Assembly (NCBI GenBank): GCA_017398585.1
Contig: JAFQFS010000174.1
Location: 1-42,608 of the forward strand
From: Clostridia bacterium
GTDB lineage: Bacteria > Bacillota > Clostridia > Oscillospirales > CAG-272
Direction of reading: 5' to 3'
DNA: 42,608 bases
The notes beneath the pieces are model-generated. The model searched no databases, had not been told where the DNA came from, and worked only from the letters and a program-made list of their open reading frames with translations. Made by a program: the position numbers and the translations under genes. Below are positions 7,930-16,302 of the stretch, piece after piece (the first letter of the stretch is position 1; each line of letters starts with the position of its first letter).

Positions 7930-9633
7930 ATGAAGAAATTCACCCTCGGTACCCCCGAACAGTTCGTCCCCTCGATGTTCTGCGATAACTTCAACTACAT
8001 CGAAACGGACGTCCGTTACCCCGCATCGAACTTCACCTGCCGCCAGACCGCCCGTGGCTTCCTTGTGGAGTTCCCCATTGAGGACGACTGCCACGTCTTC
8101 GGCTTCGGTCTGCAGCTCAAGCAGTTCGATCACCGCGGACGCAAGCTCCGCCTCGATGTCAACGCCGACCCCGTGACGAACAACGGCGAATCCCATGCCC
8201 CCGTTCCCTTCTTCGTCACCAACAAGGGGTACGGCATGTACTTCGACACCGCCCGTTATGCGGAATTCACCTGCGGCAAGCCGAAGAACACCGCGTCCCG
8301 CACCCTCGCGGAAGGCGGTGCCGCCGACAACACCAATGACCTCTACGCCGTCCGCACCGAATCCGGTGCTGTCATGAGTGCTCTCATCCCCGCTGCACAG
8401 GGCGTCGATGTTTACGTCATCGAAGGCGACACCATCACCGATATCGTAAAGCAGTACAACATGCTCGCCGGCGGCGGATGCGACGTTCCCGAATGGGGGC
8501 TGGGTACCCTCTACCGCTGCTACACCGGCTGGAATTCCGAACAGATCAAGAAGACCGCCGACTATTTCCGCGACAACGACATCCCCTGCTCCATCATCGG
8601 TCTCGAACCCGGCTGGCAGACCCACGCCTATTCCTGCACCTACAAGTGGAGTGACCGCTATCCGGACCCGAAGGAATTCATCGACTACCTCAGGGAACGC
8701 GGCTTCCATGTCAATCTCTGGGAACACGCCTTCACTCACCCGGACAGCCCGATCCACGACGACATCGCGCCGTATTCCGGCGACTATCTCGTCTGGGGCG
8801 GCGTCGTACCGGACTTTGCAACCCCCGAAGCACGTAAAATCTTCGCCGACTACCAGCGTAAAGCCCTCGTTGAACTCGGCGTCGACGGCTTCAAGCTCGA
8901 CGAATGCGACTCGAGCGACAACACCGGAAGCTGGAGCTTCCCGCTCCACGCCGAATTCCCGTCCGGTCTCGACGGAGAACAGTACCATTCCCTCTTCGGC
9001 ACCCTCTATGCAAAGACCATCCTCGACGCACTCGGCGATACCCTGACTCTCTCCGAGATCCGTCAGATGGGTGCACTCGGCGCACCGTATCCGTTCGTCC
9101 TCTACAGTGACCTGTACGACCATAAGGACTTTCTCCGCGGCGTAGCCAACTCCGGTTTCTCCGGTATCCTCTGGACGCCCGAATTCCGCGACGCACCGGA
9201 CCGTGACGTCTGCATCCGCCGTGTCCAGGCAATCGTCTTCTCCGTACAGTGCCTTATCAACGCATGGTACTACGACGGTATTCCGTGGGTCGGCCACGGC
9301 TGCGAAAACGAAGTACGCGAACTGCTGAAGCTCCGCGAAAAACTCATCCCGATGCTCAAGAAGGCATTCGAAGAGTACCATACCACCGGCAAGCCCCCGG
9401 TACGTGCACTTGTCATGGACTACACGGACGACGCGGAAACCTACAAAATCGACAACCAGTGGCTCTTCTGCGACGACCTGCTCGTTGCTCCGATCGCGGC
9501 AGGCACCGGCGACGAACGCGACGTCTACCTTCCCACAGCAGAAAAATGGGTGGACTACTTCACCGGCGAACCCGTCGAATCCGGCTGGCACCACGTCAGC
9601 ACCAAGGGCATCCCGGTCTATAAAAAAGCATAA
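7930..9633 (+). CDS. Glycoside hydrolase family 31 protein
   Basis: GH31 enzymes are retaining alpha-glycosidases (alpha-glucosidase, alpha-xylosidase and relatives). The 567-residue protein has an N-terminal beta domain (about 1-180), a TIM barrel starting near PEWGLGTLYRCYTGW, the nucleophile in DGFKLDE (D324), a TPEFRDA segment near 415-421 where the acid/base is expected, and the typical C-terminal block with LFCDDLLVAPI followed by YLPTAEKWVDYFTGE. It has no signal peptide, so it should act on imported oligosaccharides. GGAGG lies seven bases before the ATG. It heads a run of sugar genes (GH106-like, PfkB kinase, HAD). Substrate cannot be read from the sequence. Confidence 0.88.
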   Translation: MKKFTLGTPEQFVPSMFCDNFNYIETDVRYPASNFTCRQTARGFLVEFPIEDDCHVFGFGLQLKQFDHRGRKLRLDVNADPVTNNGESHAPVPFFVTNKGYGMYFDTARYAEFTCGKPKNTASRTLAEGGAADNTNDLYAVRTESGAVMSALIPAAQGVDVYVIEGDTITDIVKQYNMLAGGGCDVPEWGLGTLYRCYTGWNSEQIKKTADYFRDNDIPCSIIGLEPGWQTHAYSCTYKWSDRYPDPKEFIDYLRERGFHVNLWEHAFTHPDSPIHDDIAPYSGDYLVWGGVVPDFATPEARKIFADYQRKALVELGVDGFKLDECDSSDNTGSWSFPLHAEFPSGLDGEQYHSLFGTLYAKTILDALGDTLTLSEIRQMGALGAPYPFVLYSDLYDHKDFLRGVANSGFSGILWTPEFRDAPDRDVCIRRVQAIVFSVQCLINAWYYDGIPWVGHGCENEVRELLKLREKLIPMLKKAFEEYHTTGKPPVRALVMDYTDDAETYKIDNQWLFCDDLLVAPIAAGTGDERDVYLPTAEKWVDYFTGEPVESGWHHVSTKGIPVYKKA

Positions 9634-9679
9634 AATTCAGGCTTTGCCCATTCCCCTTCCTTAAAAAGGTTTGGAGATT

Positions 9680-9731
9680 CCAAAGAACCTTTCCTCAAAA
9701 GGTTCTTTGGCGGGGTTTGGGGCAGAGCCCC
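9680..9731. repeat. Variant hairpins upstream of the GH106-like gene (copy 5)
   Basis: CCAAAGAACC (9680-9689) pairs with GGTTCTTTGG (9701-9710); then GGGGC-AGA-GCCCC (9719-9731) forms a second hairpin after GGGGTTT. The sequence differs from the other copies but keeps the layout of hairpin plus GGGGTTTGGGG. It ends 9 bases before the AGGAGA ribosome-binding site. Confidence 0.7.
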
Positions 9732-9751
9732 AAGAAATACAGGAGAACATC

Positions 9752-12676
9752 ATGAAACAAACCATCGAAACCATCCGTTCCCTCTCTCCTTCCTACGGCA
9801 GCATCCCGTTCTGGAGCTGGAACGACAAACTCGAAGAATCCGAACTCCGCCGCCAGATCCGCGACATGAAGGATCTCGGCATGAACGGCTTCTTTATGCA
9901 CGCACGCGGCGGTCTCGAAACCGAGTACCTCTCCGATGAATGGTTCGACTGCATCAATGCCTGCGTCGATGAAGCGCGTAAGCTCGGCATGGAAGCATGG
10001 TCCTACGACGAAAACGGCTGGCCCTCCGGTTTTGCGGGCGGCGAACTTCTGAAGGACAAGAAAAACTTCGCTCTCGCCGTCGAACACAAGACCGACAAGT
10101 TCCCGGTTATTGACGAAGATATCATCGCCGTCTACAAGAAGAACGCCGACGGCAGCTTCACCCGCGTGACCGAAGATATCGGCGAAAACGAATACCTCAT
10201 CCTTTACAAGCGCTACGACGAAAGCTACGTCGACACCCTCGACGGTACCATCACCGACCTCTTCATCGAAGCGACCCACGAAGAATACAAGAAGCGCGTC
10301 GCTCCCGAAGATTTCGGCTCCGGTAAGGCAATGCCCGGATTCTTCACCGACGAACCGCAGTACTACCGCTGGGGCAACCCGTACTCCAACACGCTCCCGC
10401 GCGAATTCATGAATGCGTACGGTTACGACATCCTCGACAAGCTCCCCGCGATCTTCTTTGACTTCGACGGTGCAGACAAATTCCGTTACGACTACTACCT
10501 CCTCATCCATAAGCTGTTTATCAACAACTTCATCAAGAAAATCTACGACTGGTGCGAAGCAAACGGCGCAGAAATCACCGGCCATGCGGTCGAAGAATCC
10601 TCTCTCGGCGGCCAGATGATGTGCATCGGCGGCGTCATGCCCTTCTACCAGTACGAACATATCCCGGGCATCGACTATCTCGGACGCGGCATCGCCGACG
10701 ACATCGCGCCGAAGCAGCTCGGCAGTGCGTGTTCGCAGCTCGGCAAGAAAAAGAGACTCTCCGAAATGTTCGCCTGCTGCGGCTGGGACGTTTCCCCGAC
10801 CGAACTCAAGCGCATCGCGGAAATGCAGTATGCGGGCGGCGTCAACCTCATGTGCCAGCACCTCTACCCGTACTCCGAACGCGGTCAGAGAAAGCGCGAC
10901 TATCCCCTCCACTACTCCGAACACAACCCGTGGCAGGGCAAGATGCGCGAATTCGACCTCTACTTCAACAACCTCGGCACCGCGCTCGCACAGGGCGAAG
11001 AATACGCACCGATCCTCGTGATCCATCCGATCCACGGCGCATACTGCAAGTACAAGAAGAACACCGACTCTCTCCGCGAAATCGAAGGCAAGTTCTTCGA
11101 ACTCTCCCGCCTCCTCGGCTACAACCAGATCCCGTACCACTACGGCGATGAATGGATGATGGCAGACATGGCGGAAGTCATCGGCGACAAAATCAAGGTG
11201 GGGCTCTGCACCTACGACACCGTCATCGTTCCCTTCACCTACTCTCTCGACAGCACCACCGTCGAACTTCTGAAGAAGTATGTGGAAAACGGCGGTAAGG
11301 TCTGGATGTTCGCGGACGTTCCCCCGTACATCGACGGTGCGGCAGCCAATATCGACTGGCTGAAGCCGAACATCACCTTCGACGACATCAAGGCAAAGCG
11401 CGACGTCGTCATCACCAAGGACGGCAAGAACGTATCCCAGCTTCGTAAGACCACCCGCGTGATCGGCGATGAACGCCTCGTATACATCACCAACATCACC
11501 ACCGACACACTCTATCCCGTCAAGGTAACTCTTCCTGCCGGTAAGTGGGCGATCCTCGATATGAACACCCTCGAAACGAAGCCTATCTGCTTCACCGACA
11601 AGGGCGATTCTGTCGAAGTAACCCTCGCCTTCGCGGACGCACAGTCCTACGTTCTCATCTCCGGCGACGACGTTGTCCCGGAAACCGCAGCAGATCCGAA
11701 GCCCGTCACCGATTTCATTCCCGTTCCGCGCACCGTTGCCCTCACAAAGACCGTGGACAACACCCTCACCCTCGACACCGCGGCGCTCTCCAAGGACGGC
11801 ATCCGCTATGACGAACCTCTGTCCGTCATGGGCATCAAGGACAACCTCCTCCGCGAACGTTACGACGGCAAGGTATGGCTGAAGTTCACTTACGATGCGG
11901 ACTACACACCCGCCGCTCTCCGCGTTGCCATCGAACCGATGTACGAACGCGTGACCGTCAACGGCACGGAAGTCACCCCCGACAAGAACAACACCTGGTT
12001 TGACAAGTCCTTCGCGACCGCGGATATCGCTGCGCTGACGAAGCCCGGCGTGAACGAAATCGTGATCGAAGTGAACCACCACCAGCGCGACTACGTCTAC
12101 TACGTTCTCTACAGCGGCGTATCGGAATCCCTCCGCAACTGCCTCGTATTCGACGTTGAAATCGAAAACATCTACCTCATTGGTGACTTTGCGCTCCGCA
12201 CGAACGGCGTTTTCACCGACAGCGTACGCTCGTCCGTCCTCTACGACGGCGGATTCACGCTCGTCCGTCAGCCGAACGTCGTTCCGGCACGCGACATCGT
12301 ACGCGGCGGCTTCCCGTTCTACGGCGGCGAGATCGCAACAAAGTTCACCTACAACTACGCAGCAGGCAAGCCGACCACCCTCAAGCTCGACGGTCGTTTC
12401 GCAACGGCAGCGATCACCGTAAACGGTGAAGCGGCAGGTACCATGATGTTCGAACGCACGCTCGATCTCGCCGCATGGCTGAAGGAAGGCGCAAACGACA
12501 TCGAAGTGACGATCTGCAACTCCATGCGCAACACGATGGGTCCGCACCACCGTCACGATCCCGAACCGTACGGCGTCGGTCCCGGCACCTTCTCCTACGA
12601 AAAGGAATGGCGCGGCCGCGAATGCCGCGGTTACGTCGACCGTTACGCATTTGTAAGATACGGTATGAAGAAGTAA
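9752..12676 (+). CDS. Glycosyl hydrolase, GH106-like (alpha-L-rhamnosidase type)
   Basis: The 974-residue protein opens with SIPFWSWNDKLEESELRRQI, then GMNGFFMHARGGL and EAWSYDENGWPSGFAGG, the N-terminal signature of the large GH106-like group in Firmicutes; characterised GH106 members release alpha-L-rhamnose. FFTDEPQ (about 197-203) and GHAVEE near 280 supply acidic residues suited to catalysis. A long barrel is followed by beta-rich, carbohydrate-binding-like regions (about 620-970). No signal peptide is seen. The ATG at 9752 has AGGAGA five bases upstream; starting earlier would translate the hairpin element. It lies downstream of the GH31 gene and upstream of a sugar kinase. The group is recognised with fair confidence; rhamnose as substrate is inferred. 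Confidence 0.75.
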   Translation: MKQTIETIRSLSPSYGSIPFWSWNDKLEESELRRQIRDMKDLGMNGFFMHARGGLETEYLSDEWFDCINACVDEARKLGMEAWSYDENGWPSGFAGGELLKDKKNFALAVEHKTDKFPVIDEDIIAVYKKNADGSFTRVTEDIGENEYLILYKRYDESYVDTLDGTITDLFIEATHEEYKKRVAPEDFGSGKAMPGFFTDEPQYYRWGNPYSNTLPREFMNAYGYDILDKLPAIFFDFDGADKFRYDYYLLIHKLFINNFIKKIYDWCEANGAEITGHAVEESSLGGQMMCIGGVMPFYQYEHIPGIDYLGRGIADDIAPKQLGSACSQLGKKKRLSEMFACCGWDVSPTELKRIAEMQYAGGVNLMCQHLYPYSERGQRKRDYPLHYSEHNPWQGKMREFDLYFNNLGTALAQGEEYAPILVIHPIHGAYCKYKKNTDSLREIEGKFFELSRLLGYNQIPYHYGDEWMMADMAEVIGDKIKVGLCTYDTVIVPFTYSLDSTTVELLKKYVENGGKVWMFADVPPYIDGAAANIDWLKPNITFDDIKAKRDVVITKDGKNVSQLRKTTRVIGDERLVYITNITTDTLYPVKVTLPAGKWAILDMNTLETKPICFTDKGDSVEVTLAFADAQSYVLISGDDVVPETAADPKPVTDFIPVPRTVALTKTVDNTLTLDTAALSKDGIRYDEPLSVMGIKDNLLRERYDGKVWLKFTYDADYTPAALRVAIEPMYERVTVNGTEVTPDKNNTWFDKSFATADIAALTKPGVNEIVIEVNHHQRDYVYYVLYSGVSESLRNCLVFDVEIENIYLIGDFALRTNGVFTDSVRSSVLYDGGFTLVRQPNVVPARDIVRGGFPFYGGEIATKFTYNYAAGKPTTLKLDGRFATAAITVNGEAAGTMMFERTLDLAAWLKEGANDIEVTICNSMRNTMGPHHRHDPEPYGVGPGTFSYEKEWRGRECRGYVDRYAFVRYGMKK

Positions 12677-12686
12677 TGGGGGAACA

Positions 12687-12780
12687 TTGGGGAAGGAACT
12701 TTTTAAGAAAAGTTCCTTCCCCAAACCCCATCTTCAAAAACTATTAAACAAATGGTTTGACAAAGTTTGTGCAGACTGTT
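12687..12780. repeat. Palindromic element, left half (copy 6)
   Basis: The hairpin 12687-12724 pairs TTGGGGAAGGAAC with GTTCCTTCCCCAA. It is followed by ACCCCATCTTCAAAAAC and by the core motif TTGACAAAGTTTGTGCAGA. The right half is missing; the PfkB gene starts 24 bases later. Confidence 0.85.
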
Positions 12781-12803
12781 TTTTTCAATTTGAGGATTTA
12801 CCT

Positions 12804-13829
12804 ATGATTACTACTTTCGGTGAAATCATGCTTCGTCTGTCTCCGCCGGGGGCATACCGGATCGCGCAGACGGATTCGTTTGACGCAGTATACGGCGGTG
12901 CGGAGGAAAACGTGGCGATCGCGCTGGCATCGTTCGGCGAGCACGCAGCGTACGTCACGAAGCTGCCGCAGAATGCCGTAGGGGATGCGTGCCTGAACAG
13001 CATCCGGAAATGGGGTGTGGATACCTCGCACATTCTGCGCGGCGGCGACCGTCTGGGACTGTACTATCTCGAAAAGGGCGCATCCCTGCGTGCCTCGGCG
13101 GTAACCTACGACCGCAAAGGCTCCGCATTCGCCCTGTCCGGCATCGACGACTACGACTGGAACGTCATTCTCCCGCAGGACGACTCGGAATCCCATAAAA
13201 ACACCTTCTTCTGGACGGGCATCACCCCCGCCGTCGGCGAAAACCTTCCCGGCATCCTCCTCGACGCACTTGAAGTCTGCCGCAGCCGCAAGATCCGCAC
13301 TTACTGCGACCTAAATTACCGCGCGGCCCTCTGGACGCCGGAAAAAGCGGGCGAAGTCATGCGCGACCTGCTCCCCTACACGGACGTCTGCGTCGCGAAC
13401 GAGGAACACGCGGAACTTCTCTTCGGTATCACATCGGCACATTCCGATCGCACCGACCGTCTCCGCGACATCGCGGAACAGATGTGCAGGACGTTCGGTC
13501 ATTCCCGCGTGGTCATGACAATGCGCCGGAGCCTGTCTGCGGACGACAACGAGGTCAGTGCGGCGACGCTCAACGCAAAAACAGGCGAATTCACCGTCTC
13601 GCGTACCTATCCCGTTCACATCATCGACCGGGTCGGCGGCGGCGATGCCCTGTCGGCGGGCATCATCTACGCCGAACACAACGGTTTTGACGAATCGCAC
13701 CTGATCGAATTCGCCAGTGCCGCGAATGCGTTCAAGCATTCCGTTCACGGCGACGCGCTCATCGCATCGGCGGCGGAAATCGACGCGATCGCTCAGGCAA
13801 AATCCGGCGAAATCCGAATGAAACGTTAA
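12804..13829 (+). CDS. PfkB-family carbohydrate kinase, 2-keto-3-deoxygluconate kinase-like
   Basis: PfkB (ribokinase-like) enzymes phosphorylate sugars with ATP. The 341-residue protein begins TFGEIMLRLSPPG, as 2-keto-3-deoxygluconate kinases do, has the substrate-side YGGAEENVAIALASFG, and ends with the anion-hole/catalytic motif VGGGDALSAG (base D281), a GG variant of the usual GAGD. GAGGA lies seven bases before the ATG at 12804; a longer in-frame reading would run through a hairpin element. A kinase for KDG would suit breakdown of uronic acids from pectin-like glycans, in line with the neighbouring GH106-like gene, but no KDPG aldolase or isomerase is adjacent, so the sugar is not certain. 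Confidence 0.82.
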   Translation: MITTFGEIMLRLSPPGAYRIAQTDSFDAVYGGAEENVAIALASFGEHAAYVTKLPQNAVGDACLNSIRKWGVDTSHILRGGDRLGLYYLEKGASLRASAVTYDRKGSAFALSGIDDYDWNVILPQDDSESHKNTFFWTGITPAVGENLPGILLDALEVCRSRKIRTYCDLNYRAALWTPEKAGEVMRDLLPYTDVCVANEEHAELLFGITSAHSDRTDRLRDIAEQMCRTFGHSRVVMTMRRSLSADDNEVSAATLNAKTGEFTVSRTYPVHIIDRVGGGDALSAGIIYAEHNGFDESHLIEFASAANAFKHSVHGDALIASAAEIDAIAQAKSGEIRMKR

Positions 13830-13834
13830 GTATT

Positions 13835-13994
13835 CCGGGGAAACCCCATCCCAAAAACTTTTAACTGGATAAATCAACAAAGTTTGTGCAGGATTTTTGT
13901 TGGATTTGCACCATGCTTTGTTCATTCATTTGTTTGAAAGTTTTTGAAGATGGGGTCCGGGGAAGAAACTTTTCTCAAAAAGTTTCTTCCCCGG
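13835..13994. repeat. Composite palindromic element, copy 7 (left hairpin lost)
   Basis: The left end keeps CCGGGGAAACCCCATCCCAAAAACTTTTA but the hairpin arm between CCGGGG and ACCCC is deleted. The core has ACAAAGTTTGTGCAGG and the mirror TTTGCACCATGCTTTGT. The right hairpin 13957-13994 pairs CCGGGGAAGAAAC with GTTTCTTCCCCGG. It ends 25 bases before the HAD gene. Confidence 0.85.
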
Positions 13995-14019
13995 AAAAAT
14001 ATTATTCAAGGAGAAAACC

Positions 14020-14781
14020 ATGCACATTTTAGCAACCGACTACGACGGCACCCTCAACCGCGGCGGCGTCTCGCAGGCGGACCGTGACGCCATCGACCGC
14101 TTCCGCAAGGCAGGGAACCTGTTCGGCATCGTAACCGGACGTGCAAGCGACATGTACGCCTCCCTCGTCCGCGACCATGTTCCCTTCGACTTCGTGATCG
14201 TCATGAACGGCGCAATGTCGATCGACACGGACGGCAACACCGTTTTCGAAGAAACGTGTGACCCGTCCTGCATCCGCGGAATCACAGAGCTGATCGGAAA
14301 TGAAGAATTTTCGAGCTATCTCAGCTGCGTGAACCACAAAACCCGCTACACGTTCCACGCGGCACATCCGGACGGCAGCGACAAATACGATCCGCTGTCA
14401 AAAATCGACGAAATTCCGATTTTCACCCAGCTGAACACCTGGGTGAAGACAGACGAACTGGCATCAAAAGCAACGGCGGCGATCAATGCCAACTTCGGCG
14501 AATACGTCAACGCACTCCAGAACGGCACCTGCATCGACATCCCGCCGTGCGGCATCGACAAGGGCGTCGGCGTGGCACGCTACGCGGATCAGATGGGCGT
14601 TCCGCACGAAAACGTATGGTGCGCGGGCGACAACATGAACGACATGGCGATGATCACCCGTTTCCACGGCTGTGCGGTATCGAATGCACGCGAAGAAGTG
14701 AAGGCAGCGGCGGAAGCGACGTACGACGGTATCAACACCATCATCGACCACATTCTCACAGTGTCGGAATCTGCCGAATAA
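14020..14781 (+). CDS. HAD-superfamily hydrolase, Cof/sugar-phosphatase type
   Basis: The 253-residue protein is a HAD phosphatase of the Cof (type IIB) group, usually acting on sugar phosphates or flavin nucleotides. Motif I is ATDYDGT (nucleophile D7, D9), motif II is VTGRA near 40-45, and motif IV is GDNMND (D204, D208), with a long cap domain between. AAGGAG lies six bases before the ATG. It ends the sugar block and is followed by the pduL promoter. Cof-type sequences do not reveal their substrate. Confidence 0.9.
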   Translation: MHILATDYDGTLNRGGVSQADRDAIDRFRKAGNLFGIVTGRASDMYASLVRDHVPFDFVIVMNGAMSIDTDGNTVFEETCDPSCIRGITELIGNEEFSSYLSCVNHKTRYTFHAAHPDGSDKYDPLSKIDEIPIFTQLNTWVKTDELASKATAAINANFGEYVNALQNGTCIDIPPCGIDKGVGVARYADQMGVPHENVWCAGDNMNDMAMITRFHGCAVSNAREEVKAAAEATYDGINTIIDHILTVSESAE

Positions 14782-14793
14782 CGGGAATTCCGG

Positions 14794-14867
14794 TTGACAA
14801 TTTCACCCACGCGTGATATAATAAAAACGATAAAAATCTAAAAAATCCGCAGGTCTCCCCTGCGGAT
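14794..14867 (+). promoter_or_regulatory. pduL promoter and 5' leader hairpin
   Basis: TTGACA (14794-14799) and TATAAT (14817-14822) are 17 bases apart, a full consensus promoter. The leader then forms a perfect 9-bp hairpin, ATCCGCAGG (14845-14853) with CCTGCGGAT (14859-14867) and a TCTCC loop. It has no U-tract, so it is more likely a stability or translation element than a terminator. Confidence 0.85.
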
Positions 14868-14889
14868 GACATAATGGAGGAATAGTCCA

Positions 14890-15462
14890 ATGGCAAAGGT
14901 ATTAGTTGAAACCAGCGCACGTCACGTACATCTTTCTGAAGAACACATCAAGATCCTGTTCGGCGAAGGCGCAACTCTCACCCACAAGAAGGATCTGTCC
15001 CAGCCCGGTCAGTTCGCATGCGAAGAACGCGTTACCGTTGTTGGCGCGAAGAAGTCCATCCCGAACGTAATCATCCTTGGTCCTGCACGTCCTGCAACCC
15101 AGGTTGAAATCTCCCTCACCGACGCACGTACCCTCGGCGTAACCGCTCCCGTACGTGAATCCGGTGACGTAGCTGGTTCCGGCGCATGCAAGCTCGTAGG
15201 TCCCTGCGGTGAAGTTGAAATCGCTGAAGGCGTAATCGCAGCAAAGCGCCACATCCACCTCACCCCTGCTGATGCAGAAGAATTCGGCGTATCCGACAAG
15301 GAAATCGTATCTGTAAAGATCGACTCCGACGGCAGAAGCACCGTTTTCGGTGACGTTGTTGTCCGCGTAAGCCCGAAGTTTGCTGCAGCAATGCACATTG
15401 ACACCGACGAATCCAATGCAGCATGCGCATTCGGCGAATGCTACGGCGAAATCATCAAGTAA
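14890..15462 (+). CDS. pduL: Phosphate propanoyltransferase PduL (phosphotransacylase)
   Basis: PduL swaps CoA for phosphate on acyl groups, giving an acyl phosphate for ATP synthesis by an acyl kinase. The 190-residue protein has the two related PTAC halves, with metal-binding histidines in ARHVHLS (H12, H14) and KRHIHLT (H121, H123), and no N-terminal microcompartment-targeting extension. No shell-protein or diol dehydratase genes are nearby, so it probably acts as the cell's phosphotransacetylase. GGAGG lies nine bases upstream. Valine, leucine and alanine codons (GTA, GTT, GCT, GCA) differ from the C-ending codons of its neighbours, which with the consensus promoter suggests high expression. 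Confidence 0.95.
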   Translation: MAKVLVETSARHVHLSEEHIKILFGEGATLTHKKDLSQPGQFACEERVTVVGAKKSIPNVIILGPARPATQVEISLTDARTLGVTAPVRESGDVAGSGACKLVGPCGEVEIAEGVIAAKRHIHLTPADAEEFGVSDKEIVSVKIDSDGRSTVFGDVVVRVSPKFAAAMHIDTDESNAACAFGECYGEIIK

Positions 15463-15470
15463 GACTGGTT

Positions 15471-15917
15471 TTATAAGGAAGAAAAAAGCACCTGACGGTG
15501 CTTTTTTCAATTTTAATGCCACTACGCGTGGCGGCGCACAAGAGGTCCTCGCGCGGGACCTCTTGTGAATCACCCGCGCCAGAGGAGGGGAAGTGTCCCC
15601 TCCTCTGGACTCTTCCCCTCGGACGTAGCGCTAACCGCGGGGGCTGAGGTTTTCGCCCGGCTTCTCGCCGAAAGTTGGGCTTTTCCCGCGGTTAGCCTAT
15701 ATCTGCGCAACCCTTGCACCGGTATGTGCGTGTCGAGTTTTGTCTGAATTGTTCAACTGCAAGAACAAGAGATGTCCAGAGGATACTTCCTCTGGTCGGG
15801 GTGATTCACAAGAGGGCCGCGACCGGCGGAGGTCACGTAGTGACCTCCACTTGTGCGCCGTGCCGCGCAGGCACATAAAATTTGAAAAACGCCTTCAGGC
15901 GTTTTTCTTCCTTATAA
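15471..15917. ncRNA. Large structured repeat, copy A (candidate non-coding RNA)
   Basis: This 447-bp intergenic element is bounded by a perfect 16-bp inverted repeat, TTATAAGGAAGAAAAA (15471-15486) and TTTTTCTTCCTTATAA (15902-15917). Inside, in order: GCCAC-TACGC-GTGGC (15518-15532); a 12-bp hairpin 15537-15548/15556-15567 whose loop GCGCG can pair with CGCGC at 15575-15579; a 13-bp hairpin 15579-15591/15596-15608; GCTAACCGCGGG (15630-15641) with CCCGCGGTTAGC (15685-15696); CCAGAGGA-TACT-TCCTCTGG near 15777; a branched stem beginning CACAAG; GTGCC-GCGCA-GGCAC (15860-15874); and the border hairpin 15884-15907. Copy B (38793-39198) keeps the architecture with compensatory changes. Short frames through it differ between copies and look non-coding. 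Family and transcribed strand are unknown; a MITE-like element is the main alternative. Confidence 0.75.
15482..15507 (+). terminator. Terminator of pduL / left border hairpin of structured repeat A
   Basis: AAAAAAGCACC (15482-15492) pairs with GGTGCTTTTTT (15497-15507) around TGAC, a strong intrinsic terminator. It is also the left border of the 447-bp repeat. Confidence 0.9.
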
Positions 15918-15976
15918 TTAAAGGACAAAAAATCAAAATTTCCTTCATTTTTTCAGAAAAAAATCCAAAAACCCTC

Positions 15977-16005
15977 TTGCATTTTGTGTCAAACTATGGT
16001 ATGAT
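15977..16005 (+). promoter_or_regulatory. Promoter upstream of the glycine riboswitch
   Basis: TTGCAT (15977-15982) and TATGAT (16000-16005) lie 17 bases apart, with TGG just before the -10 box as an extended -10. Transcription would start shortly before the riboswitch region. Confidence 0.75.
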
Positions 16006-16029
16006 TATCCGCATAGTGTAATACAGACA

Positions 16030-16243
16030 AACGAAGTTTTCAGAAAAAGCGTATCCGCGCTGCCCATGGGGTTACACTCTCAGGCGTACTGCAGTGTGTC
16101 TCACACCCTGCGTACAAAGACTGAAAATGGATGTGTCTCTGGAGAACGCCGAGTTTCCAATAAAAGGAAATACGTCGGCTGCCGAAGGTGCAAGGCTTCT
16201 CTCACCGGAAACCGAATCTCTCAGGCAAAAGGACAGAGTCTTT
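16030..16243 (+). promoter_or_regulatory. Glycine riboswitch (one canonical aptamer, degenerate upstream copy)
   Basis: The aptamer at 16116-16243 has a 7-bp P1, AAAGACT (16116-16122) with AGTCTTT (16237-16243), the conserved GCCGAAGGTGCAAGG segment (from 16181) and CTCTCAGGCAAAAGGACAG (from 16218), the hallmark of glycine riboswitches. Upstream, about 16030-16100, CTCTCAGGCGTACTGCAG resembles the 3' part of a second aptamer, but the GCCGAAGG part is not preserved, as in singlet riboswitches with a ghost aptamer. It precedes an AGCS symporter gene, a usual target. Whether glycine turns expression on or off cannot be read directly. Confidence 0.9.
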
Positions 16244-16302
16244 AACCCATACCGCTTCCTCTGCTGCGGCATATTGGGCTATCGCCTGCATACTTTTCTC
16301 CG

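Noticed and set aside
9695-12724. Open frames on the minus strand opposite the GH31 and GH106-like genes
   Set aside because: The plus-strand products match known enzyme families with good ribosome-binding sites; the antisense frames match nothing and cross the hairpin repeats.
12755-12785. Promoter for the PfkB gene from the TTGACA in the palindromic element
   Set aside because: No acceptable -10 box lies 16-18 bases downstream, and the TTGACA is part of the repeated core in other copies as well.
15565-16021. Short frames within structured repeat A
   Set aside because: They are not kept in copy B and have no ribosome-binding site; the sequence is dominated by RNA-like hairpins.
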